In this document: piece by piece, positions 10,577 to 18,750 of the stretch
How positions within the stretch are numbered: the first letter of the stretch is position 1
How the letters are laid out: every line of letters starts with the position of its first letter
Assembly: GCA_964572065.1 (NCBI GenBank)
Contig: CAZNER010000035.1
Location: 1 to 20,498, forward strand
Direction of reading: 5' to 3'
Origin: CAZNER01 sp964572065
Lineage (GTDB): Bacteria; Patescibacteriota; Dojkabacteria; JAHIVN01
DNA: 20,498 nucleotides
The notes under the pieces: generated by a model
Told to the model about the DNA's origin: nothing
Seen by the model: the letters and a program-made list of their open reading frames with translations, nothing else
Databases searched by the model: none
Translations under genes and position numbers: made by a program

Positions 10577-13500
10577 ATGAAAGTAAGTTGCAAAGACAAG
10601 GAAAGAGTATTTAAGACAGCAGAAGCTTCAACTAAATCTTGGTTTAGAGTTAATGGTGCTATTGATAAGTATCTTAATATTATAGACTTAAAGAAGTTTA
10701 GGAAGTTTAATGCTAAGTGGAGTAACTATGCCAGAATTAAATTTGGTGTTAATGAACAATTATTTTTTGAGGAAAATGGTGGTAGAAAAGCTTTGCCTAA
10801 TAAGGTAGCTTTTAAGAGCATTGATTCTGCAAAAGGTATATACTATCAGAAGAGTAATAGTTCTCAACAGAGAGACATTAATACTAGGCTTAAAGAAGGT
10901 TTCTTAAAAGACTTTAATGTTACTGTTCAAGAATATGATAATATTAAAGAGGCTTTAGGTTATAACTACACACAAATGGTATCTCTTGTTGAGAAGTTCG
11001 TAGCTGTAGAGAAAGGTAAACCAATTGATAAAGCTGTAGCGTATTTAGCATTCTCTTTACTAGGTAGAGAAAATAGTAAAGTAAGGAGTGAATTAAGGTT
11101 TAGTATCACTAGCTGGGATAAGTACAGAGAAAAATTCAAAGCTTATAAAAATGAAATCTTTGATCAAAAAGGTTTTATAGAAGAAAAAAAGGAGTGGAGA
11201 AAAACTATCAAGGATAGAATCATTATAGATTTCTTAGCTGAAAAACTAAATGATTATCATAACAATCCTGAAGAGTTTGAAAAGATAGAAGAAAGAAAGT
11301 GGACTAGAGCTGATTTTACTGCTATCAAAAAAGCTTTTAGAGCTATACTTGATTTCTTAGGGTTGTCCAATAATCCTTCAATAGATAGGCTTAATAATGT
11401 AGGAAATGCATTAGCACATGAAGTTTTAACTAGAAATTATGACATGTTATCATATGATCTAGGTGAAGGGCAAATCCTTAAAAACTATGAAGAAACTATA
11501 GATTCTGATCCACAAGCAAAGGAGATTGTTGAGTTCTCTCAAAGTCTTGGGTTAGTACTTACTGGTAGCTTGGCTTTAAGGAGAGCAGGTACAGTATATA
11601 GAACTTCACAAGAATCTTTACATGACTTAGATTTTGTTGTTCCTTATGAGGAGGCAGAAAAACAAATGGAAATTGTAGAAGAAATTCAAAAATGGCAAGG
11701 TCCTGATGCTGTAGTGTCTGGCAAAGCTGCTTTTGATTTAGTACAAAAGTTTGATTGGTTCAAAAAGTTTAAAGAAAAATACCCTACATATAAAATTATA
11801 AATGGTTTCTATGGTGGGGAGCAAAGTAATTTTGAATCTTATACTCTTACAGGAGTTATAGATGGTAAGTTTGATGATAAGGGGAAACATATAGAAGGTA
11901 CAGGATACATAGTTGACCACTTTGTAAGACTAGATCCATCAGGAGAGCAGCATGAAAACTATTTCAAGTTATGGAAAGAGATCATGATTGCTAAAATATT
12001 AATGGGTAGAGGAAAAGACTTTACTGATTATAAAGCATTTGTTCCTTTTACTAAATCAAAAGATTCATATAATTTCTTTTATAAAGATTTTATTTATCAG
12101 ACATCTCAAGAAACTGATTATACAGAAAAAGATCTTAAACAAAATGTAGAGGTAGAAGATGCTGTAGAAGAAGGTCTAATTAAATTCCTTGATAACTATG
12201 GTATTGGAGTTGAGTATGTTGATTCTCTAAAGATGAGAGGGTATGATGCTGTAGCAATTGCTGATATTACTAATAAGTTAATTAAAATTAGTAAAGGAGA
12301 AGCTGATGCTAGTACATTACCTGAAGAGGCTGCTCACTTTGCTGTAGAATTATTAGGTGAGGATAATCCAATAATTAAAAGATTAATGGATATTATTGAT
12401 CAGTCTGCTATTTATGATATTACTTATGAAGAGTATGCTAATGACAGAGAGTATCAAAAGTACGAAGAGCCTTTACCTGGATTAAGTGTAGGTATAAAGA
12501 GAAGTACTGGACCTGATATTAATAAGATTAAAAAGGAGGCAATTGGTAAAGCTATTGCTAATCATATCATTAAAAAGAAGGCTGATAACCCTAAAGTAGA
12601 ATCTTCTATTAAAAGATTGTGGAATTGGGTACTTAAGAAGTTTGGTAAGATCCCAGCTAAAACTTTTAAAGAAGAAATGGATTCTTTGATAGGAGAAGTT
12701 GCAGGTCAAATGTTATCAGGTGAATTACAAGGGGCTAATTTAGAAAATCTTAGACTTAAGAAGGGAGAGAAAAAGAGAATATTCAAAAGTAAAAAAGTAT
12801 CTAAGGAAGAGAACAGAGCAAGAAAGGCATTAATTACCTTAGAAACTCGTCTAAAAGAAATTAGGAGAAGGGTAGATGCACCTGACTCATTACTTACTAT
12901 TAAGTCTACTATTGACAAGATTAAACAGAATATTGAAAACAATGAATACCTATTAGGTATATCTAATTATATGTCTGCTGTAGAAGAGAGTACTGATAAG
13001 ATTCTCCAAGCTATGGAAAACGAAGACACAGAATATTCAGCAGATATTCTTTATGATATCAACTCATTCTTAAACTTACATCAAAAAACAGTATCTGACA
13101 TAGTTACTATGATGAAAGGTGACAAGGCTCTTAGAGAAAGAGGTGAGGAAATCTATAAAGGAAGTAGAGAGATATCTGCTAACCTTGCTGAGATGCGTGA
13201 TTACTTAAAGTCTGAAATGGAGAAGGCTACTATTGCAGGAGTTAATAACTTAGCACATAGTGACCAATTAGGTGAAAGCTTATTCTATGAAACTGATTCA
13301 GATATGAGTTGGCTATCTACTTGGTTGGGGTCTGCAAAAGCTTCTGCTAAAGAAATAGTAAAACTATTAGATAGAAAGCTTAGAGATATTAAATTTAATG
13401 TTGATGCCTTCATACTTGATTTAGGTACAGACCTTAAACTATTACAAGAGAAACTTGAGAAGTCAGGTTTCAAAGATTTTTCTCAATTCTATGAAAAGGA

Positions 13501-15724
13501 TGAGAAAGGTAAGAAGACTGGATATCTTATTAGAGATAAAAAATGGGGAGAGTACAGAAAAGCTAAGGAAGCCCATAAGAAATACATTATGGAACTTCTA
13601 AACACTGAGGAATCAGGGTATGAGTATAAAGAAGAAGACTATAATGAATGGATTTCTAATAATCAAGATGAGCAGAGTATTGAGAAATTAGCTAAATTAT
13701 GGAAAGAATTCTATGACAAGCATACAGTACTCAAGAATTACAAAAGAATTCCTAATGATTCTTACAACAATCCTGAGTTTGCTAAGCTAATGAAAAACCC
13801 AATAGCTAAAGAATACTATGACAAGCTTGTGGACATCAAAAGAGATGCTGTAGAAAAGCTTCCTAAGAAGTACAGAAATGATCACTATGTGTATTGGATG
13901 CCTCAGACTAGAAAATATACATTAAACAGGCTTAGAAACAGGGAGCAGGGGATATTTAGAACTATAAAAGAAGTGGTTAAAGAGAAAGTGAGAGTTCAAA
14001 AGGATGAAACTGAGTATGGAAACCATGAAATAGTTAAAAATCCTATTACAGGTGAGGAAATTAAATTCTTACCTATACATTACCACTACCCAATAGAGGA
14101 TATGAATAACCTATCTGATGATATTACTTCTATGTATTTATCTTATGCTTATATGGCTGAGAATTATGTACAAAAGAATAGAGCTAAAGGAGATATTTGG
14201 TTAATCCATGAGGCTGTTAAGAATCAAAAAGTTAATATTCCTGGAGGTAAGCAAAAGGCAGAAGGACAGTCTAACACTTTCCAGAGAATTGATGATATGA
14301 TAAATACTAGATTCTATGGGGCTGAAAAAACAGAGGCTATAGTTAATATACTTGGTAAAAAAGTAGATGCAACTAAGCTCGCTGATAATGGGATGGCTTA
14401 TGTAAGAAGGAATAACCTTGTGTTTAACTTGTTTACACATGTAGCCAATACAGTTATGGGACAAGCCTACCAAAAGATAGAGAGTATCTCAGGTAAATAT
14501 ACTACACAAGCATCTGCTGCACATGCTGAAGTATTACTTACTAAGAATACTAGTGGTATGATGATGGACATAGGTGCTAGGATTAAAAGAAATAAAGTAT
14601 CATTAGTAATGCAGAAGAATGATATCATACATGATATTAATAGTTCATTTAATCACTTAGATGAAAGAACTAAAATAGGCAGAGTATTTTCTAAATCAGG
14701 ACTATACGCCACTTATGAATTTAGTGATGCACATGTTAAAGGTAAGATTGCGCTTTCAGTATATGATAACTATAGATTATATAATGGTAAGTTTGTTAAC
14801 TACATGCAGTTTATGACCTTGAATAAAGGGAACAAGAATGCTAAACAAGACTGGAAGAAGTTAAGAGAAAAGTCTCTATATAATGCTTATGAAGCTAAGA
14901 ATGGAAAACTAGTAGTAAAGCCAGAATATGAAGGTATTATTACTAGGAAGTTTGAAAATACTATTAGAGGTATTATAAACCAGATTGTAGATGAGGCAGA
15001 CGGTACTCTTACTCAGGATGATAAAACTATGTTACATAGGTCTGCAGTAGGTAGAGCAATACTTACTCACAGAAATTGGTTATTAGTAGGTATGCAAGCT
15101 AGGTGGAAAAAACCAGGGTATAACTATGTTACTGAAATGGAGGAAGAGGGTTACCACAGAACATTCAAAAGAAATTTCTTTAGATTATTCCCTTTTAATA
15201 GTAAGAATAAGGAAGGAGAAACCATGGAAAGCTGGATGCAAAGATTTAAGTCTTTCCTAATCCTTAATGAAGATATGAATCCAATGGAGAAGGCTAATAT
15301 GAAAAAGGCTTGGGCTGATCTTGTATTCATTATATTAGTAATGGTTGTAGCTAAAATGTTAAATAATATAGCTGATGATGAGCCAGATGATTGGACTGCC
15401 CAATTCATGGGATATATGGGAAGTAGAATCAGACTTGAGGCTACATCATATTCTAACCCATTTGAGATCTTGGATATTTTAGATTCTCCAACAGCAGGTC
15501 TTAATCAGATTGAAAGTTTAGCCAATTTTGCTAGAGATATAGCAACTACTGATGATGACGGTAACTGGAGACTATTATCTGAAATAGATAGAGGAGGATA
15601 TAAAGGTAAATCTAGATTTGAGAAATTTATGATTAAGAGAAGTATACTGAAACCTTTCTATGAAGCATCAACTACAGATGTTATTAAAGATAAGAATAGA
15701 TACCTTAAAGAAATAGGGTTATAA
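10577..15724 (+). CDS. Giant putative virion cargo protein with nucleotidyltransferase-like and degenerate protease-like domains
   Basis: A 1,715-residue protein starting with ATG six bases after the stop of the upstream giant ORF, so almost certainly co-transcribed. Residues 329-353 show TGSLALRR...LHDLDFVV, the Gly-Ser plus DxD signature of the nucleotidyltransferase fold (Asp350, Asp352), with a plausible third Asp at 447 (YIVDHFV). Residues 583-587 are EEAAH in a context (NKLIKISKGEADASTLPEEAAHF) that resembles phage HExxH protease-like domains but with Glu in place of the first zinc His. Residues about 750-1150 are charged and helical. Residues about 1581-1597 form a hydrophobic helix (DLVFIILVMVVAKML) followed by an acidic patch. 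The position after the virion polymerase fits the large packaged and ejected proteins of crAss-like phages; that role is inferred from position and size. The substrate of the transferase-like domain is unknown. Confidence 0.75.
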   Translation: MKVSCKDKERVFKTAEASTKSWFRVNGAIDKYLNIIDLKKFRKFNAKWSNYARIKFGVNEQLFFEENGGRKALPNKVAFKSIDSAKGIYYQKSNSSQQRDINTRLKEGFLKDFNVTVQEYDNIKEALGYNYTQMVSLVEKFVAVEKGKPIDKAVAYLAFSLLGRENSKVRSELRFSITSWDKYREKFKAYKNEIFDQKGFIEEKKEWRKTIKDRIIIDFLAEKLNDYHNNPEEFEKIEERKWTRADFTAIKKAFRAILDFLGLSNNPSIDRLNNVGNALAHEVLTRNYDMLSYDLGEGQILKNYEETIDSDPQAKEIVEFSQSLGLVLTGSLALRRAGTVYRTSQESLHDLDFVVPYEEAEKQMEIVEEIQKWQGPDAVVSGKAAFDLVQKFDWFKKFKEKYPTYKIINGFYGGEQSNFESYTLTGVIDGKFDDKGKHIEGTGYIVDHFVRLDPSGEQHENYFKLWKEIMIAKILMGRGKDFTDYKAFVPFTKSKDSYNFFYKDFIYQTSQETDYTEKDLKQNVEVEDAVEEGLIKFLDNYGIGVEYVDSLKMRGYDAVAIADITNKLIKISKGEADASTLPEEAAHFAVELLGEDNPIIKRLMDIIDQSAIYDITYEEYANDREYQKYEEPLPGLSVGIKRSTGPDINKIKKEAIGKAIANHIIKKKADNPKVESSIKRLWNWVLKKFGKIPAKTFKEEMDSLIGEVAGQMLSGELQGANLENLRLKKGEKKRIFKSKKVSKEENRARKALITLETRLKEIRRRVDAPDSLLTIKSTIDKIKQNIENNEYLLGISNYMSAVEESTDKILQAMENEDTEYSADILYDINSFLNLHQKTVSDIVTMMKGDKALRERGEEIYKGSREISANLAEMRDYLKSEMEKATIAGVNNLAHSDQLGESLFYETDSDMSWLSTWLGSAKASAKEIVKLLDRKLRDIKFNVDAFILDLGTDLKLLQEKLEKSGFKDFSQFYEKDEKGKKTGYLIRDKKWGEYRKAKEAHKKYIMELLNTEESGYEYKEEDYNEWISNNQDEQSIEKLAKLWKEFYDKHTVLKNYKRIPNDSYNNPEFAKLMKNPIAKEYYDKLVDIKRDAVEKLPKKYRNDHYVYWMPQTRKYTLNRLRNREQGIFRTIKEVVKEKVRVQKDETEYGNHEIVKNPITGEEIKFLPIHYHYPIEDMNNLSDDITSMYLSYAYMAENYVQKNRAKGDIWLIHEAVKNQKVNIPGGKQKAEGQSNTFQRIDDMINTRFYGAEKTEAIVNILGKKVDATKLADNGMAYVRRNNLVFNLFTHVANTVMGQAYQKIESISGKYTTQASAAHAEVLLTKNTSGMMMDIGARIKRNKVSLVMQKNDIIHDINSSFNHLDERTKIGRVFSKSGLYATYEFSDAHVKGKIALSVYDNYRLYNGKFVNYMQFMTLNKGNKNAKQDWKKLREKSLYNAYEAKNGKLVVKPEYEGIITRKFENTIRGIINQIVDEADGTLTQDDKTMLHRSAVGRAILTHRNWLLVGMQARWKKPGYNYVTEMEEEGYHRTFKRNFFRLFPFNSKNKEGETMESWMQRFKSFLILNEDMNPMEKANMKKAWADLVFIILVMVVAKMLNNIADDEPDDWTAQFMGYMGSRIRLEATSYSNPFEILDILDSPTAGLNQIESLANFARDIATTDDDGNWRLLSEIDRGGYKGKSRFEKFMIKRSILKPFYEASTTDVIKDKNRYLKEIGL

Positions 15725-15748
15725 TTGTATCAGGATAGTAAAAAAAAC

Positions 15749-15776
15749 GAAGTCCCCTCCACTAGGAAGGGGCTTC
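15749..15776. terminator. Bidirectional intrinsic terminator between convergent units
   Basis: GAAGTCCCCTCC, loop ACTA, GGAAGGGGCTTC: a 12-position stem with one T-G wobble and one C-A mismatch. On the + strand it is followed by TCTTTTAT; on the - strand by eight consecutive T (complement of the A-run 15,740-15,747). It sits in the 56-base space between the giant-ORF stop and the stop of the converging minus-strand gene, so it can serve both. Confidence 0.88.
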
Positions 15777-15780
15777 TCTT

Positions 15781-16446
15781 TTATATAGCTTCTCTAAACA
15801 TTTCAAGATAATTCTGAGGAGTTAACAAATCAGTAGCATCCACACAAGTTGTATCTACATGTAAGTAATTGTAATCATTTACATATACTTCTTTTGTCTC
15901 TCCATCTTTATTTTCATACTCAACTACCTCATCTTCCTCTGCATCTTTTTCTTCAAATAGCCAAGTCAATCTAGACAATGGAATGTCATCCCATTTACAT
16001 TTAAAGTCATGATCACTATCATGAGGCTTATAAAATACTACTTTATAAGGATCAGTACAGAAATGCCCAATATAATTATACTCTTCTAGTACTTTAACAA
16101 AAGCCTTAATGAATACCCATATACTAGCACTGTTATTTCTATTAGGGAAGTATGTTAAGTAACATCCTAAAATGTCAGTCATACTTCTTCTGTAAGACTC
16201 TTCTTTAAAAGGCTTTTCTTGTTCTTCATTAATAATATAATAATTAGGAAAAGTATTTAGATAGTAATTTTTTGTAGACTCTTCTAGCATCCATCTTAGG
16301 TAAGACTCTGCACTCATTTTACTATTTCTCTCAATCATTTCTAGTAGTTCCTCTTCCCTCTTCTCACTTAAGTAATAGTTTATTGGGTACCTCATTGCAT
16401 ACCCATTAACTTTTTTTACCTGGTATTTTTTAACCTTTTTCTCCAT
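15781..16446 (-). CDS. Hypothetical protein, 221 aa
   Basis: No family recognised. The protein starts with a basic stretch (MEKKVKKYQVKKVNG), then a Glu-rich helical part with SAESYLRWMLEE, an aromatic-rich middle (Tyr, Phe, Trp) and an acidic strip around residues 166-185. No signal peptide, membrane helix or zinc motif was seen. The ATG lies inside the end of the upstream 89-aa gene (17-base overlap), which suggests coupled translation. It is the last gene of the minus-strand block, ending right at the shared terminator. Confidence 0.8.
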   Translation of the reverse strand: MEKKVKKYQVKKVNGYAMRYPINYYLSEKREEELLEMIERNSKMSAESYLRWMLEESTKNYYLNTFPNYYIINEEQEKPFKEESYRRSMTDILGCYLTYFPNRNNSASIWVFIKAFVKVLEEYNYIGHFCTDPYKVVFYKPHDSDHDFKCKWDDIPLSRLTWLFEEKDAEEDEVVEYENKDGETKEVYVNDYNYLHVDTTCVDATDLLTPQNYLEMFREAI

Positions 16447-16699
16447 CTCTTAAATTTTTTAATTGTTTTTTCTTTCTTTTGTGTAATTGTATTAACTCTA
16501 ATATTTTTAATGTTATAAAAATAACTAGGAATATTGTAAATTCCCAGTTTAATGTGAAAATAGCTGACAATAAACACAAGATTAATCCAAAGATATTCCC
16601 ATATTTACTACCTATTCTATCTTTATTTCTATACAATCTGTATGAGAATAAGAAGAATATTAAAGCTCCACATTGTAATAATATAAAATCTATTCCCAT
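16430..16699 (-). CDS. Small three-helix membrane protein, 89 aa
   Basis: Three hydrophobic segments at about residues 4-21, 33-51 and 53-70, with a short basic loop after the first and a strongly basic C-terminal tail (HKRKKKQLKNLR). Its ATG directly abuts the stop codon of the preceding 134-aa gene, and its 3' end overlaps the next gene, so the three are one translational unit. The size and topology would allow a holin or a small envelope-modifying protein, but no lysis gene lies beside it and no family signature was recognised; function unassigned. Confidence 0.72.
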   Translation of the reverse strand: MGIDFILLQCGALIFFLFSYRLYRNKDRIGSKYGNIFGLILCLLSAIFTLNWEFTIFLVIFITLKILELIQLHKRKKKQLKNLRDGEKG

Positions 16700-17104
16700 T
16701 TATAATTCAATTTCTAATTCTTCACCTGTCAATACGAAGTAAAGGTTTTGTAATCTATGCACAGAATTTAAAGTATCATTTTTTACACATATTTGCTCTT
16801 TCAATTTTTCATCTTGAAAAGAGAAGCTAAAGTCATCGCATAATACTAAAGTGCAAAAACTATCAACTTTCAATATATAATGTAAATCAGTATGCCCATC
16901 AAATTCTTCTTCAATCTTCTCAAAACCACACTTTAAAAGTATTTCTTCGGTTAGTGGGATGGGTTTTAAATATTTGCATAACGCAAGCTTTACAGCATCA
17001 AATGTCATGTGGTAAGCTATACCATACTTATCTAATTCTGCTACACGTTTATAACCTTCAGTTGTTTGAACCCAGTTCCCAATTCTTAATTCATTTGCTT
17101 TCAT
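16700..17104 (-). CDS. Bacteroidota-phage conserved hypothetical protein, 134 aa
   Basis: The ends are those of a small protein type common in phages and prophages of Bacteroides relatives: N-terminus MKANELRIGNWV, a middle PIPLTEEILLKCGFEK, and a C-terminus VHRLQNLYFVLTGEELEI. The N-terminal strand-rich part may form a small beta domain. The biochemical role is not known to me. It starts 10 bases after a terminator hairpin and ends where the 89-aa membrane protein begins. The recognition is from memory of the family pattern, not a search. Confidence 0.85.
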   Translation of the reverse strand: MKANELRIGNWVQTTEGYKRVAELDKYGIAYHMTFDAVKLALCKYLKPIPLTEEILLKCGFEKIEEEFDGHTDLHYILKVDSFCTLVLCDDFSFSFQDEKLKEQICVKNDTLNSVHRLQNLYFVLTGEELEIEL

Positions 17105-17114
17105 AATATAAAAA

Positions 17115-17132
17115 GGGGGCTTTTACACCCCC
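17115..17132 (-). terminator. Intrinsic terminator after the ribonucleotide reductase gene
   Basis: On the minus strand GGGGG, loop TGTAAAAG, CCCCC, followed by TTTTTATATT. It begins 6 bases past the reductase stop codon. The T-run leads straight into the ATG at 17,104 of the next gene, so the hairpin may act as an attenuator rather than a full stop, unless a promoter overlaps it. Confidence 0.8.
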
Positions 17133-17138
17133 ATTACT

Positions 17139-17894
17139 TTAAATTATTTCACAACTACCTCCTGCACAGGCTATCTCACCTTGCAGATCAGTGTTATCTA
17201 CTTCTTCTATAATTTTTGTTAAATCAATTGGTTGATTCTTAATATACTCCATCTTTTGATTATACTCTTCCTCAGTACAAGTCATAAAAGGTGCATCTTT
17301 ATATGTACCACCATCATATGGTAATACTGAAAGACCATTATAAGTGTCCTTTTCAGTCCACATCCAATTACCAACTGATTCCCACTCATCAGAATTAACT
17401 GATACAGTAGCTGATACATTGTTAGTATTTGGTCCTCTCCTATGTCCTGCTCTAACCCAATCAAGATTGTACTGTTTAACCCTTTTAAGCATCTCTAAGG
17501 CATTTTCTTGTTCCCTTAGTACTGCACCNNNNNNNNNNNNNNNNNNNNNNNNNNNNNNNNNNNNNNNNNNNNNNNNNNNNNNNNNNNNNNNNNNNNNNNN
17601 NNNNNNNNNNNNNNNNNNNNNNNNNNNNTTTATACCAATAATATTGGCAACCCTTTCATTCTCAGCTTTAACTATTTCTGCACCCTCTTTCAAGTCAATA
17701 TTCTCTAGTGTACCATTACATATTCCAGTAATACCTACACCAATTAAGGCATCTTTCTCTGTATTAGTCTTCCATACACTTCTTAAGTAATGGAAATCAG
17801 TAAATCCTGCTTGTAAAGTTCCAAAGAATGCTGCTATTTCAGCATACTTATTAAACTCAGCCTGACTAGTTACTACACCTGCATTAATTTCTGT
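17139..17894 (-). CDS. nrdJ: Class II ribonucleoside-triphosphate reductase, last exon (C-terminal part)
   Basis: Codes for TEINAGVVTSQAEFNKYAEI... through HRRGPNTNNVSATVSV and PYDGGTYKDAPF to the C-terminal CAGGSC, the redox-active Cys pair (CxxxxC) that re-reduces the active site in adenosylcobalamin-dependent RTPR-type reductases. The enzyme makes dNTPs from NTPs for phage DNA synthesis. The exon begins at 17,894 after the intron-terminal G at 17,895; the first codon is ACA (Thr). The TTG at 17,897-17,895 that could pass as a start is intron sequence: the true Leu codon, CTT, is the last codon of the mini-exon. A 100-N gap removes a part that in the family includes the TTVKPSGT region; about 100 residues appear missing, judged from the 739-residue Lactobacillus leichmannii enzyme. 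Confidence 0.92.
   Translation of the reverse strand, partial: TEINAGVVTSQAEFNKYAEIAAFFGTLQAGFTDFHYLRSVWKTNTEKDALIGVGITGICNGTLENIDLKEGAEIVKAENERVANIIGIXXXXXXXXXXXXXXXXXXXXXXXXXXXXXXXXXXGAVLREQENALEMLKRVKQYNLDWVRAGHRRGPNTNNVSATVSVNSDEWESVGNWMWTEKDTYNGLSVLPYDGGTYKDAPFMTCTEEEYNQKMEYIKNQPIDLTKIIEEVDNTDLQGEIACAGGSCEII
17529..17628. other. Assembly gap of 100 N inside the reductase gene
   Basis: Exactly 100 N, the usual placeholder for a gap of unknown size. Coding resumes on both sides (NIIGI before it, GAVLREQENAL after it), but the family has about 100 residues here, roughly 300 bases, so the placeholder is not the true length. Confidence 0.97.
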
Positions 17895-17916
17895 CAATTA
17901 TGTTCAAATAAGGACG

Positions 17917-18345
17917 TTACTCCTTATCCAGGGACTTATAATTACTAATTACCCATTCAGCAAATTTTAGCATCTCTGCTGGTGTAGCATGAGACTTCAT
18001 TTGATTTGCTAAATGGCTTATAACTTGAATATTGTCTTTAGTATATCCTTTATTAGAATCAATCCTGTCAAGTGCAGGAGATTGCTTTCTTCCACCAGGT
18101 TTCCCAGTATGGCATATTAATTCTATCCCTAAAATAGGACATATATCTGGAACATGAATATCTTCTTTATTAAGATTAAATTCAATTCCAGTTTTTCTAG
18201 CTCTTTGTTGAGCCCTATTCCTCATCTTAGTTTCTATACTTAAACTTTTAACTCTTTCACAGTTACATTTCTTACAAATTCTCATAGTATCCAATCCTAC
18301 TACTTCAAATTCATGTTTACAATTTGTACATATTCTAGTTTTCAT
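17917..18345 (-). CDS. Intron-encoded HNH homing endonuclease, 142 aa
   Basis: The N-terminus has a zinc-ribbon-like set of Cys (C6, C9, C24, C27, C29). The HNH part begins near CPILGIEL (Cys69) and continues SPALDRIDSNKGY, TKDNIQVISHLANQMKSHAT, with Asp93-Arg94, Asn105 and His111 in positions typical of this phage HNH group. It would cut intronless nrdJ alleles near FCN|LTEIN to spread the intron; the target is inferred from the insertion point. It lies in the peripheral region 3' of the catalytic core, and its TAA stop sits in the loop of the hairpin just before the 3' splice site. ATG at 18,345 follows an A/T-rich leader with no clear Shine-Dalgarno sequence. Confidence 0.92.
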   Translation of the reverse strand: MKTRICTNCKHEFEVVGLDTMRICKKCNCERVKSLSIETKMRNRAQQRARKTGIEFNLNKEDIHVPDICPILGIELICHTGKPGGRKQSPALDRIDSNKGYTKDNIQVISHLANQMKSHATPAEMLKFAEWVISNYKSLDKE

Positions 18346-18583
18346 ATCTTTGTATTTTTACAAAATTACAAAAAATATTTAATATATCCAAATATTTTAG
18401 TAATTATTTTACCCATCTTATAGTTTCCTATAAGTTCAGACTATATCATCACTATAGTAAATAGTGTTACGCGCTTCCAACTCACTTGAGTTGTATGAGA
18501 TTCATCTTCCTATAAGGAAGGTATTCTCTAGTCGTTGAACCTTCAAAGGAATTACTTCCTAAGCTTGGCTGCTGATTGGCTTG

Positions 18584-18703
18584 TTAAAGTAAAGATAATA
18601 AAAAAACTATTATACCAACTATTAAATAAGGTATCGCTATTAAAGAGCTAACTCCTATTAGTAGGATAAAAATTCCTTTTAAGTATTCTAATATTTTTTT
18701 CAT
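18584..18703 (-). CDS. Small membrane peptide ORF (39 aa) in the P5 loop of the intron
   Basis: ATG at 18,703 to TAA at 18,584. The product starts MKKILEYLKG and continues with two hydrophobic runs (IFILLIGVSSLIAI and YLIVGIIVFLLSLL). It has a basic N-terminus and no charged residue after the first nine positions. It lies between the P (18,734) and Q (18,567) core elements, i.e. in P5, a place where group I introns can carry ORFs. The leader is A/T-rich without an obvious Shine-Dalgarno sequence. The frame could be open by chance in A/T-rich DNA, but the regular amphipathic start plus two uninterrupted helices is peptide-like. Function unknown. Confidence 0.5.
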   Translation of the reverse strand: MKKILEYLKGIFILLIGVSSLIAIPYLIVGIIVFLLSLL

Positions 18704-18750
18704 AACTTTATTTTAATTTAGCTTTCCAGCAATTCACGTAATTTTACAAC

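Noticed and set aside
715..15408. Minus-strand ORFs of 60-95 codons inside the two giant genes
   Set aside because: They are mirror frames of A/T-rich, Ser/Leu-coding complement, with no start signals or recognisable domains.
16430..16699. Holin call for the 89-aa membrane protein
   Set aside because: Topology would allow it, but no endolysin or other lysis gene is adjacent and no family motif was recognised.
16479..16742. Plus-strand ORF of 87 codons opposite the small membrane-protein gene
   Set aside because: It is antisense to two well-packed minus-strand genes; composition is Asn/Ile/Lys-rich as expected for chance frames in A/T-rich DNA.
17344..17790. Plus-strand ORF of 148 codons across the N gap
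   Set aside because: It is the antisense of the reductase exon and includes unknown bases.
17895..17897. TTG as a start codon of a separate C-terminal reductase protein
   Set aside because: The codon is intron sequence ending in the terminal G; the frame continues from CTT of the mini-exon after splicing.
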